Source: Achromobacter sp. AONIH1 (GTDB taxonomy: Bacteria; Pseudomonadota; Gammaproteobacteria; Burkholderiales; Burkholderiaceae_B). From it: a stretch of 64,000 nt of DNA. This document shows positions 29,656 to 38,462 of the stretch, one piece after another (the first letter of the stretch is position 1; every line of letters begins with the position of its first letter). The DNA lies in NCBI RefSeq assembly GCF_002902905.1, contig NZ_CP026124.1, positions 3,100,001 through 3,164,000 on the forward strand, written 5' to 3'. A program made the position numbers and the translations under genes. The notes under the pieces were generated by a model that saw only the letters and a program-made list of their open reading frames with translations, was not told the DNA's origin and made no database searches.

Positions 29656-30036
29656 ATGAACCTCATCGCTATCCTGGAACAGGAAGAAATTGCCCGCCTG
29701 ACTGGCGGCAAGGCCATGCCTGCTTTTGCTCCTGGCGACACCGTCGTCGTGAGCGTGAACGTCGTTGAAGGCACCCGCAAGCGCGTGCAGGCCTTCGAAG
29801 GCGTCGTGATCGCCAAGCGCAACCGCGGCCTGAACTCCGCGTTCACCGTGCGCAAGATCTCGTCGGGCGAAGCCGTGGAACGTACGTTCCAGCTGTACTC
29901 GCCGCAGATCGCTGGCATCGAAGTCAAGCGCCGCGGCGACGTGCGCCGCGCCAAGCTGTACTACCTGCGCAACCGCTCGGGCAAGTCGGCTCGCATCAAG
30001 GAAAAGCTGGTCAGCAAGCAAGCCTCGGCGGCTTGA
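29656..30036 (+). CDS. rplS: 50S ribosomal protein L19
   Basis: Sits at the interface of the ribosomal subunits. 126 residues from the ATG at 29656 (AGGAG upstream). Typical sequence: [57 protein letters not shown]. Here it is a single-gene unit with its own promoter and terminator. Confidence 0.97.
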   Translation: MNLIAILEQEEIARLTGGKAMPAFAPGDTVVVSVNVVEGTRKRVQAFEGVVIAKRNRGLNSAFTVRKISSGEAVERTFQLYSPQIAGIEVKRRGDVRRAKLYYLRNRSGKSARIKEKLVSKQASAA

Positions 30037-30115
30037 TCGCTTATCGGCACACGGCCCTATCTGTGTCGGACGCTCACGCTTTCCCGCGTTTTCGTCCGAT
30101 ACGGATTTCCGGGTT

Positions 30116-30144
30116 AAAAAGGCACCTGCGAGGGTGCCTTTTTC
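30116..30144 (+). terminator. Intrinsic terminator after rplS
   Basis: AAAAAGGCACC / GGGTGCCTTTTT stem with loop TGCGA followed by CTTT. Confidence 0.92.
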
Positions 30145-30159
30145 TTTACACAGAGCCGT

Positions 30160-30891
30160 ATGTCTGATTCCTCGTCATCCCCGCGGCCCAGGCGGCCGCT
30201 GGCCCGTCCCGGTTTCGATCCGGCTTCCCAGCCCTGGGTCGTGGCCAATGATTCGCTGCCGGCCGTGCCTGCCGGCCTGCTCACGCCCGACGCGCTGCGC
30301 GGAACGCTGAGCCAGCCTTCCACCTGGAAGCTCGAACTCTCGCGCGACAATGACCTGCGCTATCCAGGACGCGAAGGCACGCCGGTGCCCGCCGCCGTGC
30401 TGATTCCCCTGGTGACCCGGGAGCAGGGCGTCAGCATCCTGCTGACCCAGCGCGCCGCGCACCTGTATGACCATGCCGGCCAGATCAGCTTTCCCGGCGG
30501 ACGCATCGAAACCAGCGACCCCACGCCGGAGGACGCCGCGCTGCGCGAGGCGCACGAGGAAACCGGATTGCCGGCCGAGCATGTGGAAGTGCTGGGCAGC
30601 ATGCCGCCGTATCTGACGGCGACCGGATTCTCCATCATCCCCGTCGTGTCCTTGGTGCGGCCCGGCTTCCAGCTGGCGCCGGACGCGTTCGAGGTGGCCG
30701 AGGTGTTCGAGGTGCCGTTGTCCTTCCTGATGGACCCGGCCAATCACCGCCTGTACGAGGCGCGGCTGGACGATGGCCGCGTGCGCCATTACTACGGCAT
30801 GCCTTACGGCAAGTACTTCATCTGGGGCGCGACGGCAGGCATGCTGCGCAATCTGTACCATCTGCTGAATCACGGGCTGCAGCCGCGCTGA
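30160..30891 (+). CDS. CoA pyrophosphatase, Nudix family
   Basis: Hydrolyses CoA and derivatives to phosphopantetheine and 3',5'-ADP in relatives. 243 residues. The UPF0035 motif LLTQRAAHLYDHAGQISFPG precedes the Nudix box (GGRIETSDPTPEDAALREAH, then EETGL), in which the metal-binding REAHEE is intact. The first 60 residues are family-specific and Pro-rich. The ATG at 30160 lies 16 bp after the rplS terminator. It converges with rsgA. Confidence 0.9.
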   Translation: MSDSSSSPRPRRPLARPGFDPASQPWVVANDSLPAVPAGLLTPDALRGTLSQPSTWKLELSRDNDLRYPGREGTPVPAAVLIPLVTREQGVSILLTQRAAHLYDHAGQISFPGGRIETSDPTPEDAALREAHEETGLPAEHVEVLGSMPPYLTATGFSIIPVVSLVRPGFQLAPDAFEVAEVFEVPLSFLMDPANHRLYEARLDDGRVRHYYGMPYGKYFIWGATAGMLRNLYHLLNHGLQPR

Positions 30892-30978
30892 GAGCCGGGT
30901 GCGTCGGCGCCAGGCGCCATGGCGCTAGGTGTCGTGGTGCCCGACGCATTGGCGCCCGGCGCGCTCCCGCGCCAGGTT

Positions 30979-31938
30979 TCAATACCGCTGCTGGCCCGCT
31001 TCGTTCTCTTCCAATACCCGTTGATACAGCGCATAGCGCGCGGGATGGATGGCGCCCGCCTCCAGCGCCGCGACCACGCCGCAGCCCGGCTCGTGCCGGT
31101 GGCTGCAGTTGTAGAAGCGGCAGGACTCGATGGGGCCGGCGAACTCGGGGAAGCCGCGGATGATGTCCTCGCGGGTCAGGTGCTGCAGGCCGAATGCCTG
31201 GAATCCCGGCGAATCGATCAGGTCGCCGCCCGGATCGGGCAGGTGGTACAGCCGCGTGCTGGTGGTGGTGTGTTTGCCCATGTCCAGCGCGGTCGAGTGT
31301 TCGCGCGTGGGCGCGGCGGCCTCCGGCACCAGCGCGTTGAGCAGCGTGGACTTGCCCATGCCGCTTTGTCCCAACAGCAGATTGGTCTTGCCCGCCAGGC
31401 GCGGCGCCAGCAGCGTGTGGACCCGCGCCGGTTCCAGCGCGCTCAACTCGACGATGTCCACGCCCAGCGCGGCGATCGGCGCCAGTCGTTCGCGGGCGGC
31501 GGGCAGGGCGTCGGCCAGGTCGGTCTTGTTCAGGATGATGAGTGGCGAGATCCCGGCGCTCCAGGCGCCGGCCAGGGCGCGCCCGGTCAGGTCGTCGGAA
31601 AAGGTGGGTTGGACCGCGACCACGATCAGCAGCTGATCGACGTTGGACGCGAATTGCTTGGAGCGCATCTCGTCCGAGCGGTAAAGCAGGTTGCGGCGCG
31701 GCAGGATCGCATCGATCGCGCCTTCGTCGCTGCCCTGCGGCGTGATGCGGACCCGGTCGCCGACCGTCGCGCCGGCCTTCTTGCCGCGCGGGAAGCACTT
31801 GCGCAGCGTGCCATCGTCCAGCTCCACGGTGTAGTGGCGGCCATGGGCCGCGATGATGCGGCCTTCGTTCGGCGCGCCGGTGACGGCGGCCGCGGCGCCC
31901 TGCTGCGGGCGTTGCGGGGAGCGATCGCGCGCGCTCAT
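30979..31938 (-). CDS. rsgA: Ribosome small subunit-dependent GTPase A
   Basis: Late 30S maturation GTPase. 319 residues: an N-terminal OB-fold (GRIIAAHGRHYTVELDDG), then a circularly permuted G domain with G4 (LNKTDL) before G1 (GQSGMGKSTLLNAL) and G3 (DSPGFQAFGL). The C-terminal zinc site is ESCRFYNCSHRHEPGC. The ATG at 31938 overlaps the stop of the M48 peptidase gene by 4 bp, so the two are coupled. Confidence 0.95.
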   Translation of the reverse strand: MSARDRSPQRPQQGAAAAVTGAPNEGRIIAAHGRHYTVELDDGTLRKCFPRGKKAGATVGDRVRITPQGSDEGAIDAILPRRNLLYRSDEMRSKQFASNVDQLLIVVAVQPTFSDDLTGRALAGAWSAGISPLIILNKTDLADALPAARERLAPIAALGVDIVELSALEPARVHTLLAPRLAGKTNLLLGQSGMGKSTLLNALVPEAAAPTREHSTALDMGKHTTTSTRLYHLPDPGGDLIDSPGFQAFGLQHLTREDIIRGFPEFAGPIESCRFYNCSHRHEPGCGVVAALEAGAIHPARYALYQRVLEENEAGQQRY

Positions 31939-33185
31939 GCGGCCGGCGCCATCAGGTGACGGATGCGCACGGCGGCGGGAGGATGGCTGTCGTAGAAGGC
32001 GGAGTGCACGGGATCGGGCGTCAGGGTGGCGGCGTTGTCGTCGTAGAGTTTGACCAGGGCGGATACCAGTCGATCCGGCGAGCTTTGCTCGGCGGCATAG
32101 CGGTCGGCCTCGAATTCGTCGCGGCGCGAGTACCAGCTGGCCAGCGGCGTGAACACGAAGGTGAAGACCGGAATCACCAGGAAGAACAGCAGCAGCGCCA
32201 TGGCGTCGTTGCGGCCGCCCAGCTGCGGCAGCACGCCCAGTCCCACATAGAACCACGGCTGCTGGGATATCCAGCCCAGCAGCGCGAAGAATACCAGGGC
32301 CGCGCCGAAGCTGAAGCAGATGCGCTTGATGATGTGGCGCTTGGCGAAATGGCCGAGCTCGTGGGCCAGCACGGCCTCGATCTCGTCGCCGTTCAGGCGC
32401 GCCAGCAGCGTGTCGAAGAAGACAATGCGGCGCGAGCGGCCGAAGCCGGTGAAGTAGGCGTTGCCGTGCGCGGAACGGCGCGAGCCGTCCATCACGAACA
32501 GACCGTTGAGCGCGAAGCCGCAGCGCTGCGCCAGGCGCTGGATGCGTCCGGCCAGATCGGGATCGGTCAAGGGCGTGAACTTGTTGAACAGCGGGGCGAT
32601 GAACATCGGATAGATGATGAGCAGCGCCAGGTTGAACACCATCCAGAGGCCCCAGGCCCAGGCCCACCAGTACGCGCCGGCGCTGCCCATCAGCCACAGC
32701 ACGGCGGCGGCCAGCGGCAACCCCAGCACGGCCGCCACCAGCAGGCCCTTGAGCGCGTCCGCCACGAACAGCCCGGGTGTCATGCGGTTGAAACCGAAAC
32801 GGGCTTCCAATCTGAACTGCCGCCACAGCGTGAATGGCAGTCCCAGCAGGCCCAGCAGCAGCGCCACGGTCACCAGCAGCAGCATCTGGCGCAGGAAGTC
32901 GTTGCTGGTAAGCTGGCCTACCGCCAGATCGATGGCCTGCAGGCCGCCCAGCAGGGTCAGGCCCACCAGCACGATGGCGTCGTAGGTCCGTTCCAGCATG
33001 CCCAGCCGCACGCGCGCCACGGTGTAGTCCGCCGCGCGCTGGTGGCTGGTCAGGCCGATGCGGTGCGAGAATTCGGCTGGCACCTGTTCACGGTTGCGGG
33101 CGACATGACGGATCTGGCGCGTGGCCAGCCACAGGCGCACGGCAACGTCGATCAGCAGGAAGGCGACGAACAGCAGGGTGAACAT
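31935..33185 (-). CDS. M48 family (Ste24-type) membrane metallopeptidase
   Basis: 416 residues with about six to seven membrane helices. The zinc site is VLAHELGHFAKRHIIKRI (HExxH near residue 280), with the third ligand probably in DEFEADRYAAEQ. The N-terminal half (RLGMLERTYDAIVL, FNRMTPGLFVADALKGLLV) matches CAAX-prenyl-protease-like bacterial Ste24 homologues; in bacteria the substrate is unknown, with membrane-protein quality control a possibility. Divergent from orn across 60 bp. Confidence 0.92.
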   Translation of the reverse strand: MFTLLFVAFLLIDVAVRLWLATRQIRHVARNREQVPAEFSHRIGLTSHQRAADYTVARVRLGMLERTYDAIVLVGLTLLGGLQAIDLAVGQLTSNDFLRQMLLLVTVALLLGLLGLPFTLWRQFRLEARFGFNRMTPGLFVADALKGLLVAAVLGLPLAAAVLWLMGSAGAYWWAWAWGLWMVFNLALLIIYPMFIAPLFNKFTPLTDPDLAGRIQRLAQRCGFALNGLFVMDGSRRSAHGNAYFTGFGRSRRIVFFDTLLARLNGDEIEAVLAHELGHFAKRHIIKRICFSFGAALVFFALLGWISQQPWFYVGLGVLPQLGGRNDAMALLLFFLVIPVFTFVFTPLASWYSRRDEFEADRYAAEQSSPDRLVSALVKLYDDNAATLTPDPVHSAFYDSHPPAAVRIRHLMAPAA

Positions 33186-33245
33186 GTGCGGGTCGGGTGC
33201 TCGGTAAGGGATATGCGAAAATCGCGTGTTTTATAGGCAAATTAT

Positions 33246-33791
33246 ATGGCTGTGAACGAAAACCGCCTGGTCTGGCTCGACATGGAAATGACGGGCCTCG
33301 AACCTGAGAAAGAACGCATCATCGAAGTCGCCGTCGTGGTGACCGAACCCGACCTGACCGTGGTCGCGGAAGGCCCCGTGCTGGTGCTGCACCAGCCCGA
33401 CAGCCTGCTCGACGCCATGGACGACTGGAACAAGTCGACCCACGGCAAGAGCGGCCTGATCGACAAGGTCCGCGCCTCGACCATCAACGAGGCCCAGGCC
33501 GAGGATATCCTGCTGGAGTTCCTGTCGCAGCACGTGCCGGCGGGCAAGTCGCCGCTGTGCGGCAACACCATCAGCCAGGACCGCCGCTTCATGTTCGCCT
33601 ACATGCCGCGGTTCGAGAAGTTCTTCCATTACCGCAACCTCGACGTCAGCACGCTGAAGGAACTGGCTCGCCGCTGGGCGCCGGCCGTCTACAAGGGCTT
33701 CGAGAAGAAGAGCCGCCACGAAGCGCTGGCGGACATCTACGAGTCGATCGACGAGCTGAAGTACTACCGCGAGCATTTCCTCAAGGTCTGA
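33246..33791 (+). CDS. orn: Oligoribonuclease
   Basis: Degrades RNA dinucleotides, including pGpG from cyclic-di-GMP turnover. 181 residues with the DEDDh signature: [20 protein letters not shown] (Exo I: D, E), [17 protein letters not shown] (Exo II: D) and [17 protein letters not shown] (Exo III: H, D). [17 protein letters not shown] is characteristic of Orn. Confidence 0.97.
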   Translation: MAVNENRLVWLDMEMTGLEPEKERIIEVAVVVTEPDLTVVAEGPVLVLHQPDSLLDAMDDWNKSTHGKSGLIDKVRASTINEAQAEDILLEFLSQHVPAGKSPLCGNTISQDRRFMFAYMPRFEKFFHYRNLDVSTLKELARRWAPAVYKGFEKKSRHEALADIYESIDELKYYREHFLKV

Positions 33792-33833
33792 CGGCCCCGG
33801 GGCGTCCGTCCCGCCGGCATTCCGGAGCCCGCC

Positions 33834-34469
33834 ATGCCGTCTTGCTATCCCGTTTCCCGGATCCGCGAGACCGAGCGCCAGGCGCTGGCTGCCGGCCGGC
33901 AGCTGATGCCGCTGGCGGGCGCGGCTGCGGCCCGCTTTGTGGCGGCCCGGATCGCGCCCGGTACGCCGGTGCTGGCCTTGGCCGGCCCCGGCAACAATGG
34001 CGGCGACGCCCTGGTCGCGGCGACCGTGCTGCGGGCGATGGGGCACGACGTGCGCGTGCTGCTGCCCGCCGGCCCGCAGAAGCTGCCTCCCGATGCCGCC
34101 CGCGCTTACGACGGGTGGGTGGCCGCGGGCGGCGGGACGCTGTCCGCGCTGGAACCGGGTTTCGTGCCCGGGCTGGTCATCGACGGCCTGTTCGGCATCG
34201 GCCTGAACCGTCCCCTGGGCGCCGATTGGCAGGCGCTGGTGGACACGGTCAATCGCTGGGGCGCGCCCGTGCTGGCGCTGGATGTGCCCAGCGGCGTGGA
34301 CGCGGACACCGGCGTAGCGCTGGGACGCCCGATCCAGGCGCGCTGGACCCTGTCCTTCATTGCCCGGGCGCGGGGGCTGGAGCTGCCGGGGTCCGGCGCC
34401 GGCGCCATCGGCGAGCGGCATCTGGATACGCTGGATGTGGTCATGCCGTCCGAGGCGGACGACGTCTGA
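33834..34469 (+). CDS. nnrE: NAD(P)H-hydrate epimerase (YjeF N-terminal domain)
   Basis: Interconverts R- and S-NAD(P)HX for repair of damaged cofactors. 211 residues with [20 protein letters not shown] (nucleotide site), [13 protein letters not shown] and [12 protein letters not shown]. It has only the epimerase domain; the dehydratase NnrD fused in E. coli is absent here and must be elsewhere if present. It follows orn by 42 bp on the same strand. Confidence 0.88.
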   Translation: MPSCYPVSRIRETERQALAAGRQLMPLAGAAAARFVAARIAPGTPVLALAGPGNNGGDALVAATVLRAMGHDVRVLLPAGPQKLPPDAARAYDGWVAAGGGTLSALEPGFVPGLVIDGLFGIGLNRPLGADWQALVDTVNRWGAPVLALDVPSGVDADTGVALGRPIQARWTLSFIARARGLELPGSGAGAIGERHLDTLDVVMPSEADDV

Positions 34470-34579
34470 GCCCAATCCGCCGGATCATGACGCGCAGGCA
34501 ATCCGACGGTCCGTCGCGCCGGGCGTGACGCGACATCGGCCGGCGCATCCGACCTTGGATCCAATCGCTTTTCGTCGAA

Positions 34580-35509
34580 TCAGGCGGGCCGGCCGCCGAA
34601 GCGCGCCGCCACGTCCGCCGTGAGCGGCGTGTAGCGTTCGTTGTCGCGGGCGGCCAGCGCGTCCAGGTGCGCCTCGGAGGCGTCGAACACGCGCCAGTAG
34701 AGACGCCCGCACAGTTCGCGCGCCGCGCGTCCTGGCCAGTTGTCGGGCAGCATCGGGCCTGGCAGGTGGGGATCGTGCAGGACGATCCGGCGCCAATTGT
34801 GCAGTAGCAGGACGCGGATGACGAAGGCCTCGGCGGGCGAGGGCGGCGCGTCCAGCAGTTTTTCCAGCGGTCCGAAATTCTTGCTGAACGCCCGGTACTG
34901 CTCGGCCACATCGTCCAGGTTCCAGCACTGCGAGGCCAGGCTGGCTATCGGCAGGCCGCCGGCGTCGGCCAGGTCGCGCGCCGACAGCACCAGGGCGCGG
35001 TCGGGAATGCCCAGCTTTTCCAGGATGTCATGCGCCGCGCTGGCCTGGGTATGAGGATGGGCGAACAGCCCCGGCGCGATCATGCCGAAGCCTTCCCATA
35101 TCAGTTCCCGGCGCAGCTCGGCGCGCTCGGCCAGTCCGTTGCCGATCCGGGGCAGGGCCACCAGCGTCCATTCCCCGTTCCAGTCCTGCGGCGCGCCTTC
35201 GTAGATGCGCTGCGAGGCGTGCGCCGTGTGGCGCTGCCCCAGCTCCGAGATCAGGTACAGGCTGCGGCGGCCATGCCGTTCCGATTGCAGCCAGTTCTGC
35301 GCGACCAGGCGGAAGACGCTGGTGCGTAGCAGCCGTTCATTGATGCCCAGCGGCGCCAGCAGCTCGATCAGGTCGCCCAGCCAGATGGCGCCGCCGTGCG
35401 GCGCCAGCGCATCGCCCAGCAGGCTGACGCAGAGCGATTTTGCCCGGGGCGGATCGCTTTTGATCAAGCGCGACAGAAAGCGGTCCAGGGGCGACTGAGG
35501 GTTTGCCAT
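34580..35509 (-). CDS. paaX: Phenylacetate pathway repressor PaaX
   Basis: GntR-like repressor that is released by phenylacetyl-CoA. 309 residues. The N-terminal winged helix includes LIELLAPLGINERLLRTSVF and RLVAQNWLQSERHGRRSLY; the central Cas2-like part has QDWNGEWTLVALP and MIAPGLFAHP. RVLLLHNWRRIVLHDPHLPG with LCGRLYWRVFDASEAHLD at the end is the PaaX C-terminal domain. It is divergent from paaA, and the shared 173 bp hold its likely operators. Confidence 0.94.
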   Translation of the reverse strand: MANPQSPLDRFLSRLIKSDPPRAKSLCVSLLGDALAPHGGAIWLGDLIELLAPLGINERLLRTSVFRLVAQNWLQSERHGRRSLYLISELGQRHTAHASQRIYEGAPQDWNGEWTLVALPRIGNGLAERAELRRELIWEGFGMIAPGLFAHPHTQASAAHDILEKLGIPDRALVLSARDLADAGGLPIASLASQCWNLDDVAEQYRAFSKNFGPLEKLLDAPPSPAEAFVIRVLLLHNWRRIVLHDPHLPGPMLPDNWPGRAARELCGRLYWRVFDASEAHLDALAARDNERYTPLTADVAARFGGRPA

Positions 35510-35544
35510 AAGTAGGGCCGCGGGCGGCCGGTATCGAGTTCGGC

Positions 35545-35573
35545 AATATGATACATAAATCCAATGTGATACA
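35545..35573. promoter_or_regulatory. Candidate PaaX operator, two direct repeats
   Basis: AATATGATACA (35545-35555) and AATGTGATACA (35563-35573), 18 bp apart and 10 bp before the -35 element of paaA. They resemble the WWTRTGATTC part of the E. coli PaaX site as I recall it. Both lie in the only intergenic space between paaX and paaA. Confidence 0.6.
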
Positions 35574-35582
35574 GATTTGAGT

Positions 35583-35611
35583 TTGACAATGGTTTTTTTG
35601 TATTAAATAAT
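35583..35611 (+). promoter_or_regulatory. paaA promoter
   Basis: Consensus -35 TTGACA (35583-35588), 17-bp spacer with a T7 run, -10 AATAAT (35606-35611). Transcription would start near 35618, about 65 nt before the paaA ATG. A promoter this strong fits an operon controlled by a repressor. Confidence 0.8.
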
Positions 35612-35682
35612 CGCCGGTATGACATGACGGCACTGCGCGGCGCCTGCTTTGCGTTTTCGCAAACCGTCTCAAGGAGACACAC

Positions 35683-36672
35683 ATGTACGCTCAACTCGTC
35701 GAGACCGGCGTCAAGCAGGTCAAGTCCGCCGACCAGCTCGAAGGCGCGGAACAGGCCTTCCAGCGTCGCATTGACGATGGCGTGCGCATCGAGGCCAAGG
35801 ACTGGATGCCCGACGCCTACCGCAAGACCCTGGTGCGCCAGATCTCGCAGCATGCGCATTCCGAAATCGTGGGCATGCTGCCCGAAGGCAACTGGATCAC
35901 CCGCGCGCCCTCGCTCAAGCGCAAGGCCATCCTGCTGGCCAAGGTCCAGGACGAGGCCGGCCACGGCCTGTACCTGTACAGCGCCGCCGAGACGCTGGGC
36001 GTGTCGCGCGACGACCTGATCGACGATCTGCACAGCGGCCGCGCCAAGTACTCCAGCATCTTCAATTACCCCACGCTCAGCTGGGCCGACATTGGCATGA
36101 TCGGCTGGCTGGTCGACGGCTCGGCCATCATCAACCAGATCCCGCTGTGCCGCTGTTCCTACGGCCCCTATGCGCGCGCCATGGTGCGCGTCTGTAAGGA
36201 AGAGTCCTTCCACCAGCGCCAGGGCTACGACCTGCTGATGCAGATGTGCCTGCATGGCACGCCCGAGCAGAAGGCCATGGTGCAGGACTCGCTGAACCGC
36301 TGGTGGTGGCCCGCGCTGATGATGTTCGGTCCCAGCGACGCCGATTCGCCCAACAGCGCCCAGTCCATGGCCTGGAAGATCAAGCTCTTCTCCAACGACG
36401 AGCTGCGCCAGAAGATGGTGGACCAGACCGTGCCGCAGGCCGAATACCTGGGCTTGACCGTGCCCGATCCCGATCTCAAGTGGAATGCCGAGCGCGGCCA
36501 CTACGACTTCGGCGAGATCGACTGGGACGAGTTCTACGCGGTCATCAAGGGCAATGGCCCCTGCAACCGCGAACGCCTGGCCGCCCGCGTCAAGGCGCAT
36601 GAAGACGGCGCCTGGGTGCGCGACGCGCTGGTCGCCCACGCCGATAAACAGGCAACGCGCAAAGCCGCGTAG
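35683..36672 (+). CDS. paaA: 1,2-phenylacetyl-CoA epoxidase subunit PaaA
   Basis: Catalytic di-iron subunit that epoxidises the ring of phenylacetyl-CoA with O2. 329 residues; start supported by AAGGAG. Iron ligands are seen in [19 protein letters not shown] (ExxH) and [19 protein letters not shown] (ExxH). [15 protein letters not shown] and [15 protein letters not shown] are PaaA-specific. First gene of the paa operon; separated from paaB by 209 bp that contain a repeat. Confidence 0.97.
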   Translation: MYAQLVETGVKQVKSADQLEGAEQAFQRRIDDGVRIEAKDWMPDAYRKTLVRQISQHAHSEIVGMLPEGNWITRAPSLKRKAILLAKVQDEAGHGLYLYSAAETLGVSRDDLIDDLHSGRAKYSSIFNYPTLSWADIGMIGWLVDGSAIINQIPLCRCSYGPYARAMVRVCKEESFHQRQGYDLLMQMCLHGTPEQKAMVQDSLNRWWWPALMMFGPSDADSPNSAQSMAWKIKLFSNDELRQKMVDQTVPQAEYLGLTVPDPDLKWNAERGHYDFGEIDWDEFYAVIKGNGPCNRERLAARVKAHEDGAWVRDALVAHADKQATRKAA

Positions 36673-36683
36673 GGAGTGGGCCC

Positions 36684-36759
36684 ACCCCCGAAGCGCTGCG
36701 CGCTTCCCCCTCAAGGGGGCGTCGCTGCGGACCGGCAAAGCCGGCTCCGCGCGACCCGG
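36684..36759. repeat. Dispersed triple-hairpin repeat, copy 3 (inside paa operon)
   Basis: GAAGCGC-TGC-GCGCTTC, CCCCCT-CA-AGGGGG, then GTCGCTGCGGACCGG and CCGGC-AAA-GCCGG. It begins 12 bp after the paaA stop and would form three hairpins in the paa mRNA between paaA and paaB. Confidence 0.88.
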
Positions 36760-36881
36760 ATGGGGCGATACCCCGGTTGCGGGTGAGAAGCCAGCAGCAG
36801 GAACAACTGATTTTCAGGCCTATTTTTTATCCATTGCAGACCAGGACGCGCATCGCGCGCCCGGCACCGAGGACATCCATC

Positions 36882-37166
36882 ATGAGCAAAGACTGGCCCC
36901 TGTGGGAAGTGTTCATCCGCAGCCAGCACGGCCTGGCGCACAAGCATGTCGGCAGCCTGCACGCGCCCGACGCCGAAATGGCCATCAACCATGCGCGCGA
37001 CGTCTACACGCGCCGCAACGAAGGCCTGAGCATCTGGGTCGTGCGCGCGTCGGACATCTCGGCCAGCAGCCCCGGCGACAAGGATCCGCTGTTCGAGCCG
37101 GCCAACAGCAAGGTCTACCGGCATCCCACGTTCTTCCCGATGCCCGAAGAAATCAAGCACATGTAA
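36882..37166 (+). CDS. paaB: 1,2-phenylacetyl-CoA epoxidase subunit PaaB
   Basis: Small structural subunit that bridges PaaAC heterodimers. 94 residues from the ATG at 36882. WPLWEVFIRSQHGLAHKHVG and DVYTRRNEGLSIWVV are the family core; YRHPTFFPMPEEIKHM is the C-terminus. paaC follows after 16 bp. Confidence 0.95.
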   Translation: MSKDWPLWEVFIRSQHGLAHKHVGSLHAPDAEMAINHARDVYTRRNEGLSIWVVRASDISASSPGDKDPLFEPANSKVYRHPTFFPMPEEIKHM

Positions 37167-37182
37167 GGCGGGAGGGGGAGAC

Positions 37183-37947
37183 ATGGACAAGCATTTCTTT
37201 GAATTCCTGCTGCGCATGGGCGACACCACGCTCATCCTGTCGCAGCGCCTGGGCGAATGGACCGGCCACGGCCCCATCCTCGAAGAGGACCTGGCGCTGA
37301 CCAACACCGCGCTGGACCTGCTGGGTCAGGCCCGCATGTGGCTGACCCTGGCCGGCGAGGTCGAGGGCGCGGGCCGTGACGAAGACGCGCTGGCCTATCT
37401 GCGCGACGCGCACCAGTTCCACAACGCGCTGCTGGTCGAGCGCGCCAACGGCAACTACGCCGACACCATGGCGCGCCAGTTCCTGTTTGACGTCTGGCAC
37501 TACTTCCTGCTGCAGAAGCTTGAGCGGTCCGCCGACGAACGCGTCGCGGCGATCGCTGCCAAGGCGCTCAAGGAAGTCACCTATCACGTGCGCCGTTCGT
37601 CGGACATGGTGGTGCGCCTGGGCGACGGCACGGCCGAAAGCCACGCCAAGATGCAGGCCGCCATCGACGATGCCTGGCGCTTCACGGGCGAGCTGTTCTT
37701 TGACGACGCCGTGGACCAGGACCTGGCCGCGCGCGGCATCGGCTGTCTGTTGTCCGAGTTGCGCGAGCCCTGGGCCCGCCACGTGGCCGAGGTGCTGGGC
37801 GAGGCCACGCTGTCCGTGCCGGACGCCGCAGCCGCGAGCCATCCCGCCCATCGCGGCGGCCGCCAGGGCCGGCATAGCGAGGAACTGGGCTACGTGCTGG
37901 CCGAGATGCAATTCCTGCCGCGCGCCTATCCGGGAGCTAAGTGGTGA
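37183..37947 (+). CDS. paaC: 1,2-phenylacetyl-CoA epoxidase subunit PaaC
   Basis: Structural ferritin-like partner of PaaA, 254 residues. Seen: LLRMGDTTLILSQRLGEWTG, ALDLLGQARMWLTLAG, RQFLFDVWHYFLLQKLERS and KEVTYHVRRSSDMVVRLGDG. It has ferritin-like helices but not the full set of iron ligands of PaaA. Overlaps paaD at its stop. Confidence 0.96.
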   Translation: MDKHFFEFLLRMGDTTLILSQRLGEWTGHGPILEEDLALTNTALDLLGQARMWLTLAGEVEGAGRDEDALAYLRDAHQFHNALLVERANGNYADTMARQFLFDVWHYFLLQKLERSADERVAAIAAKALKEVTYHVRRSSDMVVRLGDGTAESHAKMQAAIDDAWRFTGELFFDDAVDQDLAARGIGCLLSELREPWARHVAEVLGEATLSVPDAAAASHPAHRGGRQGRHSEELGYVLAEMQFLPRAYPGAKW

Positions 37948-38450
37948 ACGCCATGGCGCCCGTGTCCGCCGGCCAGGTCTTCGACTGGCTGCAGGAAGTG
38001 CCGGATCCGGAGATCCCCGTGCTTTCCGTGGTGGACCTGGGCGTGGTGCGCGACGTGCGCTGGGACGGCGAGACCTGCGTGGTCGTGATCACGCCCACCT
38101 ATTCGGGCTGTCCGGCCATGCGCGAGATCACGCAGGACATCGCGGCCACGCTGGCGCGGCACGGCGTCGACGACGCGCGCGTCGAGACCCGCCTGGCGCC
38201 GGCCTGGACCACCGACTGGATGAGCGAGAAGGGCCGCGCCGCGCTCAAGGGCTACGGCATCGCCGCGCCCGCCGAGCGCGCCGTCGACATCTCCGGCATC
38301 AGCCGCCGCCGCGCCGCGCCCGCCATCGAGTGCCCGCGCTGCGGCTCGCGCGACACGCGCCTGGTCAGCGATTTCGGCTCCACGTCGTGCAAGGCGCTGT
38401 ACCGCTGCGTCGCCTGCCGCGAGCCTTTCGATTATTTCAAGACCCACTGA
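37944..38450 (+). CDS. paaD: PaaD, phenylacetyl-CoA epoxidase maturation factor
   Basis: DUF59/MIP18-type protein thought to help insert or mature metal clusters of the epoxidase system. About 168 residues. N-terminal DUF59: QEVPDPEIPVLSVVDLGVVR and TPTYSGCPAMREITQDI. The C-terminus is a zinc ribbon, IECPRCGSRD...CKALYRCVACREPF. A GTG at 37944 overlaps the paaC stop and is spaced 7 bp from GGGAG; GTG 37941 and ATG 37953 are alternatives. Confidence 0.93.
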   Translation: MNAMAPVSAGQVFDWLQEVPDPEIPVLSVVDLGVVRDVRWDGETCVVVITPTYSGCPAMREITQDIAATLARHGVDDARVETRLAPAWTTDWMSEKGRAALKGYGIAAPAERAVDISGISRRRAAPAIECPRCGSRDTRLVSDFGSTSCKALYRCVACREPFDYFKTH

Positions 38451-38462
38451 GTGGTTGAGACA

